From: Flavobacterium gilvum
Lineage (GTDB): Bacteria > Bacteroidota > Bacteroidia > Flavobacteriales > Flavobacteriaceae
Direction of reading: 5' to 3'
Length of the DNA stretch: 64,000 nt
NCBI RefSeq assembly: GCF_001761465.1
Contig: NZ_CP017479.1
Span: forward strand, 1,922,001-1,986,000
The position numbers and the translations under genes were made by a program. Below the pieces are notes generated by a model that was not told the DNA's origin, did no database searches, and worked only from the letters and a program-made list of their open reading frames with translations. Of the stretch, positions 38,483-46,933 are shown one piece after another; the first letter of the stretch is position 1; each line of letters opens with the position of its first letter.

Positions 38483-40964
38483 CGGTAATGCTTGGTTTTG
38501 TTTCATCTATAACCAGAATTTTAATTTTTTGATATACAAAAGAAATAATCAAAATCAGGATTCCTAACAGTATGAATGATATTATTTTTCCAGTTTCGGA
38601 AATGTTGCTTATGTCGTACAGGAATAGTTTTACTATTGTCAATCCCAATAATGATAAGGCAATAATTCGGATTGTTTTTACTTGTTTTTTTATTCCGATA
38701 ATAAGAAAAACAAACGCCAAAACTCCCCAAAGAATCGGAAAGCTGGTTTTTATTATCTTGGTTCTAGTTGATTGAATGATTTCTGAAGATATAATTTCTT
38801 TCAAAACAGGTAAATCCAATTTGTAATCTGTATATTGAGGGCTAGCTTGAATAGTTTGTGCGGTTAGGGGAGAATCGAGAATCTGCAAACCGTGAATCAT
38901 GACTTCGGAACTGCAGATGTAAACGATTAGAAAAGCAGCAATCCATAATATTTTTTTCTTGTCAATGTAATTGAAAATCAGTTTTTCATTGTTTAACAAA
39001 TAGAGCTGATAACCAAAATAGAATGTCAATGCTAGAGAAATATAATGTAGATAAAAAGCAATTGGAGTTGCTAATTCTAGTCTTATAATTGCAAAATGTT
39101 CTTTGAAAGCAAAGTTTGAGAAACAAATGGTGTATAAAATGATGTTGGCAACAGCAATTATCATAACTCCTTTATTGTTGGTGTCCGTTTTGCGTTTCAT
39201 CAAATAAGTACTTAGTGCCGCGAAAAAGAGTAGGTGATAAATGGCTTGAATTGCGCGTGCAGAATTTATATTCTGCAAATAGTTATTGGATTGGTAAATG
39301 ACTTCAAATAATCCAACTAAATAAGAAATAATTGTTGCCAAGACATAGATATATTTGCTGTATTGTTTCGGATCAAAATTGATTCCGTTTAAGGTTATTT
39401 CTTCAGTTTCTTTTTTAAGTAAATGAATTACTAAAAATAAAGAAACAATTGTAAACACTCCTGTTGTAAAAATTGGATTCAAAATTATATTTAGAACCGT
39501 TTCGCCTTTATAGAACTTTTCCCAGTCTAAAAGAAGGCTGATTAACATTAGAAAATGGACAATCACCGATCCAAATCGATAACCGGTAACCTTCGATTTT
39601 TGAGACAACCACATTAACAACACAGCTTCGGCGGCCCAAAATAAAGTGATATAATTCCCTTCAAACTGAATTGGGATTGCAAGGGTTACAAAGGTTAAGG
39701 TTAGGCCAATGACTAAATAAACAGCTTTTTTGTCCAATCCGAATTTTTTGTATAAAAACCAAGCGTACACTAAATTAAGTAGTGCAATACTGGTTGTAAA
39801 TAATCCCTTGAATTCCGGATGGTAATTGTTTAAAATGACCATTCCGGCTCCATAAAATAAAAATGTATTACTGGCCAGTATGGTCAATTGTGTATTTGAG
39901 AATTCCCCTTTTGTTCTGATGTTGTTGATGATGTTCATCAAAATAAAAATGAAATAAAAGCCAAAGCCAAAAAGTAATCCGCCTAAATAATGAGGTTTGT
40001 CCGTGTGCATTTCTTTTATCAGCCATGCACCATACAAAATGATTGTAAATATGTAGGATAGAATATTGACAAGATTCCATTTTTTAAAGTATGCCAGACT
40101 TAAGATTCCGATATTTAGGATGGTGATATATGAAAATAAGACGACATAATTGCCTTCGCCTGTGCTCACCATAAAGGGAACTGCAAATCCGCCAATCAGG
40201 GAAAGAACGGCAAGTTCGACACGATTATACGATAATGATATGAGTGCACTAAAAGCGGTAATGACAACCATTATTCCAAAAGCGAAAGATTGATTGAATA
40301 AATGATAATCATGAAAAGCAATTCCGATAGTGAAGTAGAAAATAGCAATGGCTCCGGCAACAATTACCGAACTGAAAGCTGCATAATTTTTTCTGAGTTT
40401 ATGGGCAATTCCCATAACCAATGCACCGGATAATATACCAATTCCTACCCGGGCAGGTTCGTTTATCCAATTTTTGTCGATAGCGTATTTTACAAAATAG
40501 CTAATTCCCAAAACAAGGATTAAGATTCCAATTTTATTGATGAGGTTTTCACCAATAAATTTTTCCAAGTCTGGATTTTTTTCCTTGAAATTTTCCCAAA
40601 ATGTTTTTTCAGGTTCAAAAATTACTTTTTCCTTTGGTTCAAATGTTGGTGAAATAGGTTTTGGATTCGAATCGGTATCCATTGCGAAAATAGATTTCTC
40701 AGCTATTTTCTCGATAGGTTTTTCAACAGGAACAGGTTCTATAGGTTTTTGTTCTTCCTCTTTAACTGTTGAAATTATTGGAGGAATAATTTTTTCAATT
40801 TCTTTCTCAAATACTTTTTCAACGGGCTTTTCTGTTTTTTTGAGGAGTTCTAGTTTTTGATTCAATGAAAAAATATCAAATTCAATTTTGTCAAATCGTT
40901 GTTTGATAGTGTTAAGAATGACAAATAAGAATATGAATACACCGAGTAAAAGAAAGATTTCCAT
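38469..40964 (-). CDS. DUF2339 polytopic membrane protein
   Basis: This 831-residue protein begins with a single membrane helix and a glutamate-lysine-proline-rich cytoplasmic stretch (residues about 45-120, including repeated PVEKP and EKVIFEPEKTFW). It continues with more than twenty closely spaced hydrophobic segments, the pattern of DUF2339. KNPDLEKFIGENLINKIGILILVLGISYFVKYAIDKNWI is the family entry segment. The role is unknown. ATG at 40964 gives the natural start; an ATG 36 bases upstream is possible. It is paired with the DUF3999-like gene. Confidence 0.85.
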   Translation of the reverse strand: MEIFLLLGVFIFLFVILNTIKQRFDKIEFDIFSLNQKLELLKKTEKPVEKVFEKEIEKIIPPIISTVKEEEQKPIEPVPVEKPIEKIAEKSIFAMDTDSNPKPISPTFEPKEKVIFEPEKTFWENFKEKNPDLEKFIGENLINKIGILILVLGISYFVKYAIDKNWINEPARVGIGILSGALVMGIAHKLRKNYAAFSSVIVAGAIAIFYFTIGIAFHDYHLFNQSFAFGIMVVITAFSALISLSYNRVELAVLSLIGGFAVPFMVSTGEGNYVVLFSYITILNIGILSLAYFKKWNLVNILSYIFTIILYGAWLIKEMHTDKPHYLGGLLFGFGFYFIFILMNIINNIRTKGEFSNTQLTILASNTFLFYGAGMVILNNYHPEFKGLFTTSIALLNLVYAWFLYKKFGLDKKAVYLVIGLTLTFVTLAIPIQFEGNYITLFWAAEAVLLMWLSQKSKVTGYRFGSVIVHFLMLISLLLDWEKFYKGETVLNIILNPIFTTGVFTIVSLFLVIHLLKKETEEITLNGINFDPKQYSKYIYVLATIISYLVGLFEVIYQSNNYLQNINSARAIQAIYHLLFFAALSTYLMKRKTDTNNKGVMIIAVANIILYTICFSNFAFKEHFAIIRLELATPIAFYLHYISLALTFYFGYQLYLLNNEKLIFNYIDKKKILWIAAFLIVYICSSEVMIHGLQILDSPLTAQTIQASPQYTDYKLDLPVLKEIISSEIIQSTRTKIIKTSFPILWGVLAFVFLIIGIKKQVKTIRIIALSLLGLTIVKLFLYDISNISETGKIISFILLGILILIISFVYQKIKILVIDETKPSITDEIQ

Positions 40965-41124
40965 AATAAAAACTGAATATTTGATATGTAAATATAACAA
41001 TATTTTTTCAATTTTTCGGTGATTTTTCTGGTTTATAAAAAGACAAAAATTGGAGTTTGGTGTTTTTTTGAAGTTGAGGATTTATCTTCTTTTTGAATTT
41101 TTATTCGAAATTGTTTGTCAAAGC

Positions 41125-41577
41125 TTACTTCAATCGAATACTCCATTCGAAGTCCATTTCAGAAACTTGGATTCCTTCTTCATTTGTTCCAATGGATTTC
41201 ATCCAAAACGTTTGTCCCTCACCATTGGCAATTGTTTTTTGGATTGCATCATCAATTAAGTGGCCGTCTTGACACACAAAAGTGATTCGGCCAGTAGCTT
41301 TTTTAGAAAAACTAGATTTATTATTGGCAACGAGCATCGAAATTTTTTTTCCGCTTTTGGTTATTTTATCCATCACCAACGCACCAGTTGTCATTTCTGC
41401 CGCCATCGCCTGAACAGCAAAATACATGGAATTAAATGGGTTTTGGTTAATCCATCGGTGTTTTACCATCACCACACATTTTTCATTATCGATAGATTTT
41501 ACCCGCACCCCGCATATATACGCCGAAGGCAGTTTGAAAAACAGAAATCGGTTTAATTTGGATGCTGTTATGACCAT
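41125..41577 (-). CDS. DUF4442 thioesterase-like (hotdog fold) protein
   Basis: The 150-residue protein matches the DUF4442 group of hotdog-fold proteins, which are related to thioesterases. It shows the NRFLFFKLPSAYICGVRVKSID start, VVMVKHRWINQNPFNSMYFAVQAMAAEMTTGAL (the hotdog helix region) and ITFVCQDGHLIDDAIQKTI. It is probably an acyl-CoA or acyl-protein related enzyme. It is the last host gene before the prophage. Confidence 0.8.
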   Translation of the reverse strand: MVITASKLNRFLFFKLPSAYICGVRVKSIDNEKCVVMVKHRWINQNPFNSMYFAVQAMAAEMTTGALVMDKITKSGKKISMLVANNKSSFSKKATGRITFVCQDGHLIDDAIQKTIANGEGQTFWMKSIGTNEEGIQVSEMDFEWSIRLK

Positions 41578-41756
41578 TGTTTTTTTAGCTAATGTACAAA
41601 AAATACTATGCGTACATATAATAAAAAGAAATTTCTTTATTTCGAATTAAAAATACGTTTCATTGTTTTTTTAGAAATATACGGGCTATAAAATAATATA
41701 ACCAATACCACTCCAACCAAAAAAGGTCGAAAAAGGTCTAAAAAACCAACAAAATC

Positions 41757-41787
41757 AAGCCCTCACAAAAACGTGAGGGCTTTTTTT
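41757..41787 (+). terminator. Orphan terminator-like hairpin left of the prophage end
   Basis: A 10-bp perfect stem (AAGCCCTCAC / GTGAGGGCTT) with a 6-base loop is followed by seven T on the plus strand. No plus-strand gene lies upstream in the window. On the minus strand the tail is only moderately T-rich (TTGATTTTGTT). Confidence 0.75.
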
Positions 41788-41820
41788 GTGATTATTTAAA
41801 ATGTTCGTTTGCTTCCGTAT

Positions 41821-41842
41821 TGTGCCATTTTTGTACCGTTTT
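41821..41842. repeat. Proposed left terminus: tandem 11-bp imperfect repeat beginning TGT
   Basis: TGTGCCATTTT (41821-41831) is followed directly by TGTACCGTTTT (41832-41842), identical at 9 of 11 positions. A terminal TGT is typical of elements with Mu-like DDE transposases and an ATPase partner. Confidence 0.5.
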
Positions 41843-41932
41843 AGAAACGATCAATTACCACTAGCCCTTCCATAATACCACTTAGCAGTGAAAAATGGCT
41901 TAAAGCCACCAAAAACAAGTCTTTTTTATCAT

Positions 41933-41985
41933 TTTAAACCCTGTTTAACTTTGATTTAAACAGTATTTAAAAGCCGATTTAAACA
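41933..41985. repeat. TTTAAAC motif cluster near the left end
   Basis: TTTAAAC occurs at 41933, 41955 and 41978 (22- and 23-base steps), with an inverted GTTTAA at 41943-41948. Two of the copies lie within GATTTAAACA. These are candidate transposase-binding sites. Confidence 0.45.
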
Positions 41986-42024
41986 ATAATTTGTACAATT
42001 GAAAAAATGCACTTTAATTTCACT

Positions 42025-42057
42025 GGGTAACCTTATGGGTAACCTCATGGGTAACCT
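42025..42057. repeat. Three GGGTAACCT repeats at 12-base steps
   Basis: GGGTAACCT is repeated at 42025-42033, 42037-42045 and 42049-42057. Each contains the palindrome GGTAACC. They lie between the proposed phage end and the repressor gene. Confidence 0.85.
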
Positions 42058-42205
42058 CTATGATGTAGTAAAATATTTGATAGAATACCCCATAATAACA
42101 CTTTTAGCAACTTAAAAGTATAAAAAAAGGGAGTTAGCACCCCCCGAAATATATAAAAAAAGATGTTTAATTTTTATAAGTGTCTGATTTGTAGTGTTTT
42201 GATTT

Positions 42206-42928
42206 TTAATACATCGAATTAACCCTAATACTTGCCTTGATTAAGGCCAAACCTTTGATATTTTTAAGGTGAAAATCCTTTGGTTGATGGTGACGATTCT
42301 CGCTCACTAATTTGATGTATTCTACACCCTGTTCAGACTTTTGAACCCACTTAACCATTACAAACTCGTCACCATCATCGTTGACAAGTGACACAAGGTA
42401 CATTTCACCCCAAAATATATTTTCAATTGATGCAGACAACCTTTTGTACATAATAATGTCGCCCGATTTAAGTAATGGGTACATAGAATCACCACTCACG
42501 TAAATAGCACCGTCGCATTTTGGTAAGTTAGGTATTGAAATATGATCTATTGGCGTTTGTCCGTTGCTGTCTTTGAATAATGACACCATTGAGGCTGATG
42601 CCTGCGTATCATAAAGCGGTACCATTTGCCTCTCCTGGATAGTATCAGTCTTTGATTTATAAACAGTGGTGGTTTCATTCAATTGATTGGATAAAAAAGT
42701 CTTTAATAACTCTCCCTCTTCAAAGTCAATCCAAACTTTGTTTATATTTTCATTTACAGCGCATAATTTTTCGACGAATTTTTCTGAAAGAGGCACTTTT
42801 TCATTCAAAATTTGCGAAAATGAAGACTTAGTATAGCCTAATTTTTCTGCTAACTCTTTATCATTTTCCGCAAATCCATCATAAATAAGCCACTTACACA
42901 GCTTTCTAACTCTTTCAATTTTAGTCAT
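42206..42928 (-). CDS. Phage repressor, HTH plus S24 peptidase-like domain
   Basis: The 240-residue protein has an N-terminal helix-turn-helix (ELAEKLGYTKSSFSQILNEKVPLS, residues about 25-50) and a C-terminal LexA/CI-type S24 domain with the catalytic pair S148 (SGDSMYPLLKSGD) and K193. It should maintain lysogeny by binding the operators between it and the next gene. The region where self-cleavage normally occurs reads DTQASASMV, with Ala-Ser rather than Ala-Gly. Transcribed leftward toward the phage end, it sits where repressor c sits in Mu. Confidence 0.9.
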   Translation of the reverse strand: MTKIERVRKLCKWLIYDGFAENDKELAEKLGYTKSSFSQILNEKVPLSEKFVEKLCAVNENINKVWIDFEEGELLKTFLSNQLNETTTVYKSKTDTIQERQMVPLYDTQASASMVSLFKDSNGQTPIDHISIPNLPKCDGAIYVSGDSMYPLLKSGDIIMYKRLSASIENIFWGEMYLVSLVNDDGDEFVMVKWVQKSEQGVEYIKLVSENRHHQPKDFHLKNIKGLALIKASIRVNSMY

Positions 42929-43032
42929 ATAGTAGGAAATATTACATTTAATATAAAAAAAGTTTATATTTCATTTTTATTAATCGAAACAAAGTTTATA
43001 TATTTGTCTCATGCAAAAGACAAAATAACGCA
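42929..43032. promoter_or_regulatory. Repressor-early operator region
   Basis: This 104-base divergent region contains the direct repeat AAAGTTTATAT at 42959-42969 and 42991-43001, 32 bases apart (about three helical turns). The second copy overlaps the early -7 element TATATTTG (42999-43006). Repressor binding there would block early transcription. Confidence 0.6.
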
Positions 43033-43236
43033 ATGGACAAATCTAATAAAAAAAGAAGCAATTACAACGAGGAGGCATTAGATGCTATCAAAAAAAAATA
43101 TGGGTACTCACTTGACTACATCAGAAAATGTCTTCGTGGTGACCGTACCGGACTTATGGCAGATGCTATAATAAAAGACTACAACGATAGTGTTGCCGCT
43201 TCAAAAATTGCGATAGAAAACAAAATCATTAAATAA
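43033..43236 (+). CDS. Small Ner-position DNA-binding-like protein
   Basis: The 67-residue basic protein is the first rightward early gene, in the place of Ner in Mu. The segment EEALDAIKKKYGYSLDYIRKCLRGDRTGLMADAIIKDY is helical and resembles an N-terminal XRE-type helix-turn-helix. I infer an early regulator that limits repressor or transposase transcription. It starts 27 bases after the early -7 element and precedes the transposase by 9 bases. Confidence 0.65.
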   Translation: MDKSNKKRSNYNEEALDAIKKKYGYSLDYIRKCLRGDRTGLMADAIIKDYNDSVAASKIAIENKIIK

Positions 43237-43245
43237 TTAATCGAT

Positions 43246-45327
43246 TTGGAAACAACACCATACGAATATTATGAAAAAAAATTAGGGTTTAAAATCAAGT
43301 ATTTGATTTTTGACCGTGATTTTCATAATGACAGCCTAAAGTTAATTAGCTACAAAGCTATAAACGGGCGAATGAAATCTGACACATGTTCTGAAAAGCA
43401 ACTTCGCCGTGCGTCGTTAGGATGTGACGCATTGGTGTTGTTTAGTAGTCTATCACAAGAATGGAAGGATAAAATCACAACAAAGTTTGGAAAACCACAA
43501 GAAGAGGTTAAAAAATCGTGGTTCGCTCAACACTATATCGCCGACCGTGAGGCGTTCGATTTTTACATCGGGTACCGCTACGGTGAAAAGAGCACAAAAA
43601 AGCTTGAATTGGACACCGTAGAGCAATACACTTATAATGCCTCGGTTCTGAACACAGTTATCATAATGAAAAACAACCGCAAACAGTATCTGAAAGCTTT
43701 GGGCTATACTTCAGTAGATATTTGGGATAGTTTGAGTCGTGATGTAAACGCTTTCCGTGATGTAGAACATAATTTACCAACTACAAAAGATTCTTTACGC
43801 TACAAGGTAAACAAATACATAAAAGAAGGTTACGGCGGCTTGATCTCAGGCAAATTCGGAATGCAAAACGCCTTGAAAGTAAAAGAACGTGAACAGGAAG
43901 CCTTACTCGACGAACTTTTGGCAAAGCACACCAATTTAGATAACACTTTGATTGCTACAGTTTACAATGCCGTTGCCGAACAAAAGAACTGGCCAACGAT
44001 TACGGCTCAAACAGTTGGTAATCGTAAGGAAAAATCAAACTTAGTGATCTATGCAGGGCGTAACGGAGTTTCGGCATTGTCTAATAACATTTTGATGCAG
44101 AACAAAAGACAAGCTCCAACATCACCAATGCTTTACTGGACTTTGGACGGCTGGGACGCAGAACTTTTGTACCAAAAAACGACAAGCAACAAAAAAGGTT
44201 ACAGTGTTACGACTTATCACAACCGTTTAACTATGGTGGTGGTTCTTGATCCTTTCAATAAATATCCGGTTGGGTATGCCATTGGAACGCATGAAACACC
44301 GGAACTGATTAAAGAGGCTTTACGTAATGCTATCAATCACACCGCTGAATTATTCGGACAACGTTTTAAGCCGTACCAATTACAGTCTGATAATTACCAA
44401 AAAAAGGCACTTACACCAGTTTACGAAGCATGTACTAAACATTACACACCCGCAGCGGTGAAAAATGCTAAGTCAAAAGTAATTGAACCGTATTTCGCTC
44501 ACATCAATAAAACGTATTGTAAGCTAATGGACAACTGGAGCGGGTTTGGTGTTGGTTCGGGGTCTAAGAATCAGCCTAACTCCGAAATGTTAGCTAAACT
44601 AAGTAAAACGTTTCCCGACGAAATGGGTTGTCGTTTACAGTTGCAAAGTATCATAGCAGCGGAACGCTCCAAAAAACAAAAACAGTACTTGGAGCAATGG
44701 CAAAACACAGCACAAGAACACCGTTTACCAATGCCAACAGAAAACTACTTGCTGGCTCTTGGTAAAACATCAGGACACACGAACAAATTAGAGGGGTCAG
44801 GACTGAACATCAAAATCAATGGGGTTAAACACACTTACGACTGTTTTGAATTGGATTTCAGGATGCAATCAAATCGAAATTGGAGTATTCATTATGATGA
44901 GGAAAATTTGAGCGAGGTTTTAGCGATTTCGACAGATCAAAAGCATCGCTTCATGCTCCAAGAAAAACATATAGGCTCGATGGCTATTGCCGAACAATCA
45001 GAACAAGACACGATTCACATGAAAATGGTTAGGGATTACAACAAAAATGCAATTCAGTACATCGCTGATACAAGAGGTGACAACGCAAACGTGTTAGATC
45101 AGTTTTTCAATCAAAACCCGCTACTCAATGACACACTGGCCAAACATTTACTAACCGATTCGAGAGGACAACACAAGGACAACAAAAGCCAACAACGATT
45201 ACAGCCGGAAGCCGAAAAGGTTCTGTTAAAGCAAGAAAGGATCATACAAAAAGCGGCTGAAAAGTCGTGGCAAGACGAACAAGACGAATACATCAATAAC
45301 AAAATAGACCTAAACAATTACATCTAA
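43246..45327 (+). CDS. Mu-like DDE transposase (MuA homolog)
   Basis: The 693-residue protein catalyses strand transfer for integration and replicative transposition. The catalytic acids are visible as D301 in YWTLDGWDAELL, D382 in YQLQSDNYQKK and E414 in KVIEPYFAHINKTY. An N-terminal DNA-binding region (residues 1-230) contains SLRYKVNKYIKEGYGGLISG. The C-terminal part is helical, as expected for a MuB-contacting domain. The start is a TTG at 43246; the next in-frame ATG is over 40 codons later. Its stop codon overlaps the start of the ATPase gene (TAATG). Confidence 0.92.
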   Translation: METTPYEYYEKKLGFKIKYLIFDRDFHNDSLKLISYKAINGRMKSDTCSEKQLRRASLGCDALVLFSSLSQEWKDKITTKFGKPQEEVKKSWFAQHYIADREAFDFYIGYRYGEKSTKKLELDTVEQYTYNASVLNTVIIMKNNRKQYLKALGYTSVDIWDSLSRDVNAFRDVEHNLPTTKDSLRYKVNKYIKEGYGGLISGKFGMQNALKVKEREQEALLDELLAKHTNLDNTLIATVYNAVAEQKNWPTITAQTVGNRKEKSNLVIYAGRNGVSALSNNILMQNKRQAPTSPMLYWTLDGWDAELLYQKTTSNKKGYSVTTYHNRLTMVVVLDPFNKYPVGYAIGTHETPELIKEALRNAINHTAELFGQRFKPYQLQSDNYQKKALTPVYEACTKHYTPAAVKNAKSKVIEPYFAHINKTYCKLMDNWSGFGVGSGSKNQPNSEMLAKLSKTFPDEMGCRLQLQSIIAAERSKKQKQYLEQWQNTAQEHRLPMPTENYLLALGKTSGHTNKLEGSGLNIKINGVKHTYDCFELDFRMQSNRNWSIHYDEENLSEVLAISTDQKHRFMLQEKHIGSMAIAEQSEQDTIHMKMVRDYNKNAIQYIADTRGDNANVLDQFFNQNPLLNDTLAKHLLTDSRGQHKDNKSQQRLQPEAEKVLLKQERIIQKAAEKSWQDEQDEYINNKIDLNNYI

Positions 45328-46289
45328 TGGACCAAATCACCAAAAAAGAAATTATTCAAAGCCTAACGGCTTACATGCAGGAACACAATTTAAAACAGGC
45401 AGATGTTGCCAACAAATCAGGAGTACGAAAAGAGTACCTGTCTATCATGCTGAAAGAGAACAGCGATTTTATGTATGATGCAGGAGGTGGTGCCAAAGGT
45501 TTTATTCCAAATCACCACTTCCACTCCTTAGCTACCTTAATCGGGTACCAAATTGAGAAAGCCTATTGGAGCTTACAGCCTACCGCACAAACAGCATCTA
45601 TTTTGGCTCACCTGGAAGACGCAAGAAACAATCATTCAACAGCGGTATTGATAGGTGAAACGGGATGCGGAAAGTCGTTCACTTCCAAAATGTTTGCTTC
45701 AAAAAATCCAATCGACACCTTTATCGTCACAGCAGGTTCCAGCGACACACTAGGTGACTTGATTGACAAAATAGTTTCGGAATTGAACATTCACGCGACT
45801 GGTAATAGCAAATCAACCAAAATTCGACAAGTCGCCATTAAAATGAAGATGTTAAAAACCTACGGACACAAACCAACGCTTATCATAGATGAAAGTGAGT
45901 ACCTGAAACAAGCGGCTCTTTGTGCCATGAAAGAACTGTACGACAACTTAGCTGATTATTGCTCTTTGGTTTTTATAGGCACAGATCAGTTGGTCGAAAA
46001 CATCGAAAAACTCAAAAAACGCAACAAATCAGGCATCCCACAATTTCACCGCCGTATCAAATTTGGGTTGAGATTGTTACCAAGCATCGATAGAAGCTAT
46101 AAGTTGTTCCTGGCAGACATTGAAGATCGCCATTTAAGAAAGTTCCTTTTGAACAATTGCGGGAATTATGGAGAGTTGCACGATGTCCTTGTTCCGGCAT
46201 CAAGAGAGGCAGAAAGACTTCAAGAACCGCTCACGCTGGACTTGGTTAGAAAGGTGTTTAACCTTCCTGAAGGTAATTTGTTATGGTAG
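45327..46289 (+). CDS. MuB-like AAA+ transposition ATPase
   Basis: MuB-type ATPases bind target DNA and deliver it to the transposase. The 320-residue protein has an N-terminal helix-turn-helix (LKQADVANKSGVRKEYLSIML, residues 18-40), as in MuB. The AAA+ core has Walker A GETGCGKS at 110-117 and Walker B TLIIDESEYL. A GTDQLVENI sensor and an arginine-rich region follow. It is translationally coupled to the transposase gene and overlaps the next ATPase gene by 7 bases. Confidence 0.92.
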   Translation: MDQITKKEIIQSLTAYMQEHNLKQADVANKSGVRKEYLSIMLKENSDFMYDAGGGAKGFIPNHHFHSLATLIGYQIEKAYWSLQPTAQTASILAHLEDARNNHSTAVLIGETGCGKSFTSKMFASKNPIDTFIVTAGSSDTLGDLIDKIVSELNIHATGNSKSTKIRQVAIKMKMLKTYGHKPTLIIDESEYLKQAALCAMKELYDNLADYCSLVFIGTDQLVENIEKLKKRNKSGIPQFHRRIKFGLRLLPSIDRSYKLFLADIEDRHLRKFLLNNCGNYGELHDVLVPASREAERLQEPLTLDLVRKVFNLPEGNLLW

Positions 46290-46912
46290 TAAAAAAAGCC
46301 CTGACGGTTGCCAACATTAAAGCCCAAAAGATTAAAAGAATACCATTTTCAGGAGCCTTTTACGAAGCATACAGACAACCACAAAATAAGGGTGTTTGGT
46401 TTATATGGGGTGGTTCCAGTAGTGGTAAAAGTTCAAAAGTAATGCAAACAGCGAAAGAGTTCGCTAAACATGAAAAAGTGCTCTATAACCTACTGGAAGA
46501 GGAATTGGATGACTCGGATGTTATTGAACGAGTGGACATGTTCGATATGCACGATGTGAAGGATAATTTTTTAATGCAAAAATATACGCTAGAAGAGCTA
46601 ACGGCTTATTTAAAGAAGAGGAACTCGCCCAAAGTGGTAATCATAGATTCAGCAACTTACTTCTTTAAAAACTTCGCTGAGTATTTGGCATTCAAAGAAA
46701 TGTTTAAGAGTAAAATTATCATCATAACGGGACACGCACAAGGTGCTAATCCTAGATCAGAACTAGAGAAAGACATCATGTATGATGCTAAACAAAAAAT
46801 ATTCGTAAGTGGTTTTCTATCGGTCTGTAAAGGTAGAACTATAGGACCCAATGGAGGATTATTTATCATTTGGAAAGAAGGTTACGATAAAGCAAGAGGA
46901 GAAAGTCAATAA
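46283..46912 (+). CDS. Second P-loop ATPase of the transposition region
   Basis: The 209-residue protein has a Walker A motif GGSSSGKSS at 43-51 and a Walker B-like VVIIDSATYFF, a RecA-like or AAA_24-like NTPase core without the AAA+ sensors of MuB. It overlaps the MuB-like gene by 7 bases. Classical Mu has no such gene directly after B. It may support replication or DNA handling early in lytic growth. Its role is unknown. Confidence 0.75.
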   Translation: MVVKKALTVANIKAQKIKRIPFSGAFYEAYRQPQNKGVWFIWGGSSSGKSSKVMQTAKEFAKHEKVLYNLLEEELDDSDVIERVDMFDMHDVKDNFLMQKYTLEELTAYLKKRNSPKVVIIDSATYFFKNFAEYLAFKEMFKSKIIIITGHAQGANPRSELEKDIMYDAKQKIFVSGFLSVCKGRTIGPNGGLFIIWKEGYDKARGESQ

Positions 46913-46933
46913 TACTAAAACAACAACAAAATC

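Larger units (their letters stand above)
41578..42205. other. Host-phage junction region without genes
   Basis: This 628-base stretch holds the upstream region of the DUF4442 gene, an orphan terminator hairpin (41757-41787), the proposed prophage left end at 41821 and three clusters of short repeats that are described separately. An open frame at 41990-42115 exists only because of the GGGTAACCT repeats and I do not call it a gene. Confidence 0.7.

Noticed and set aside
42025..42057. CRISPR-like array
   Set aside because: The three 9-base repeats are separated by only 3 bases, so there are no spacers, and no cas gene is near.
41990..42115. Open frame encoding repeated MGNL units
   Set aside because: It exists only because the GGGTAACCT repeats have a 12-base period. 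It has no start codon after the upstream stop other than internal ones, is about 40 codons long and resembles no protein.
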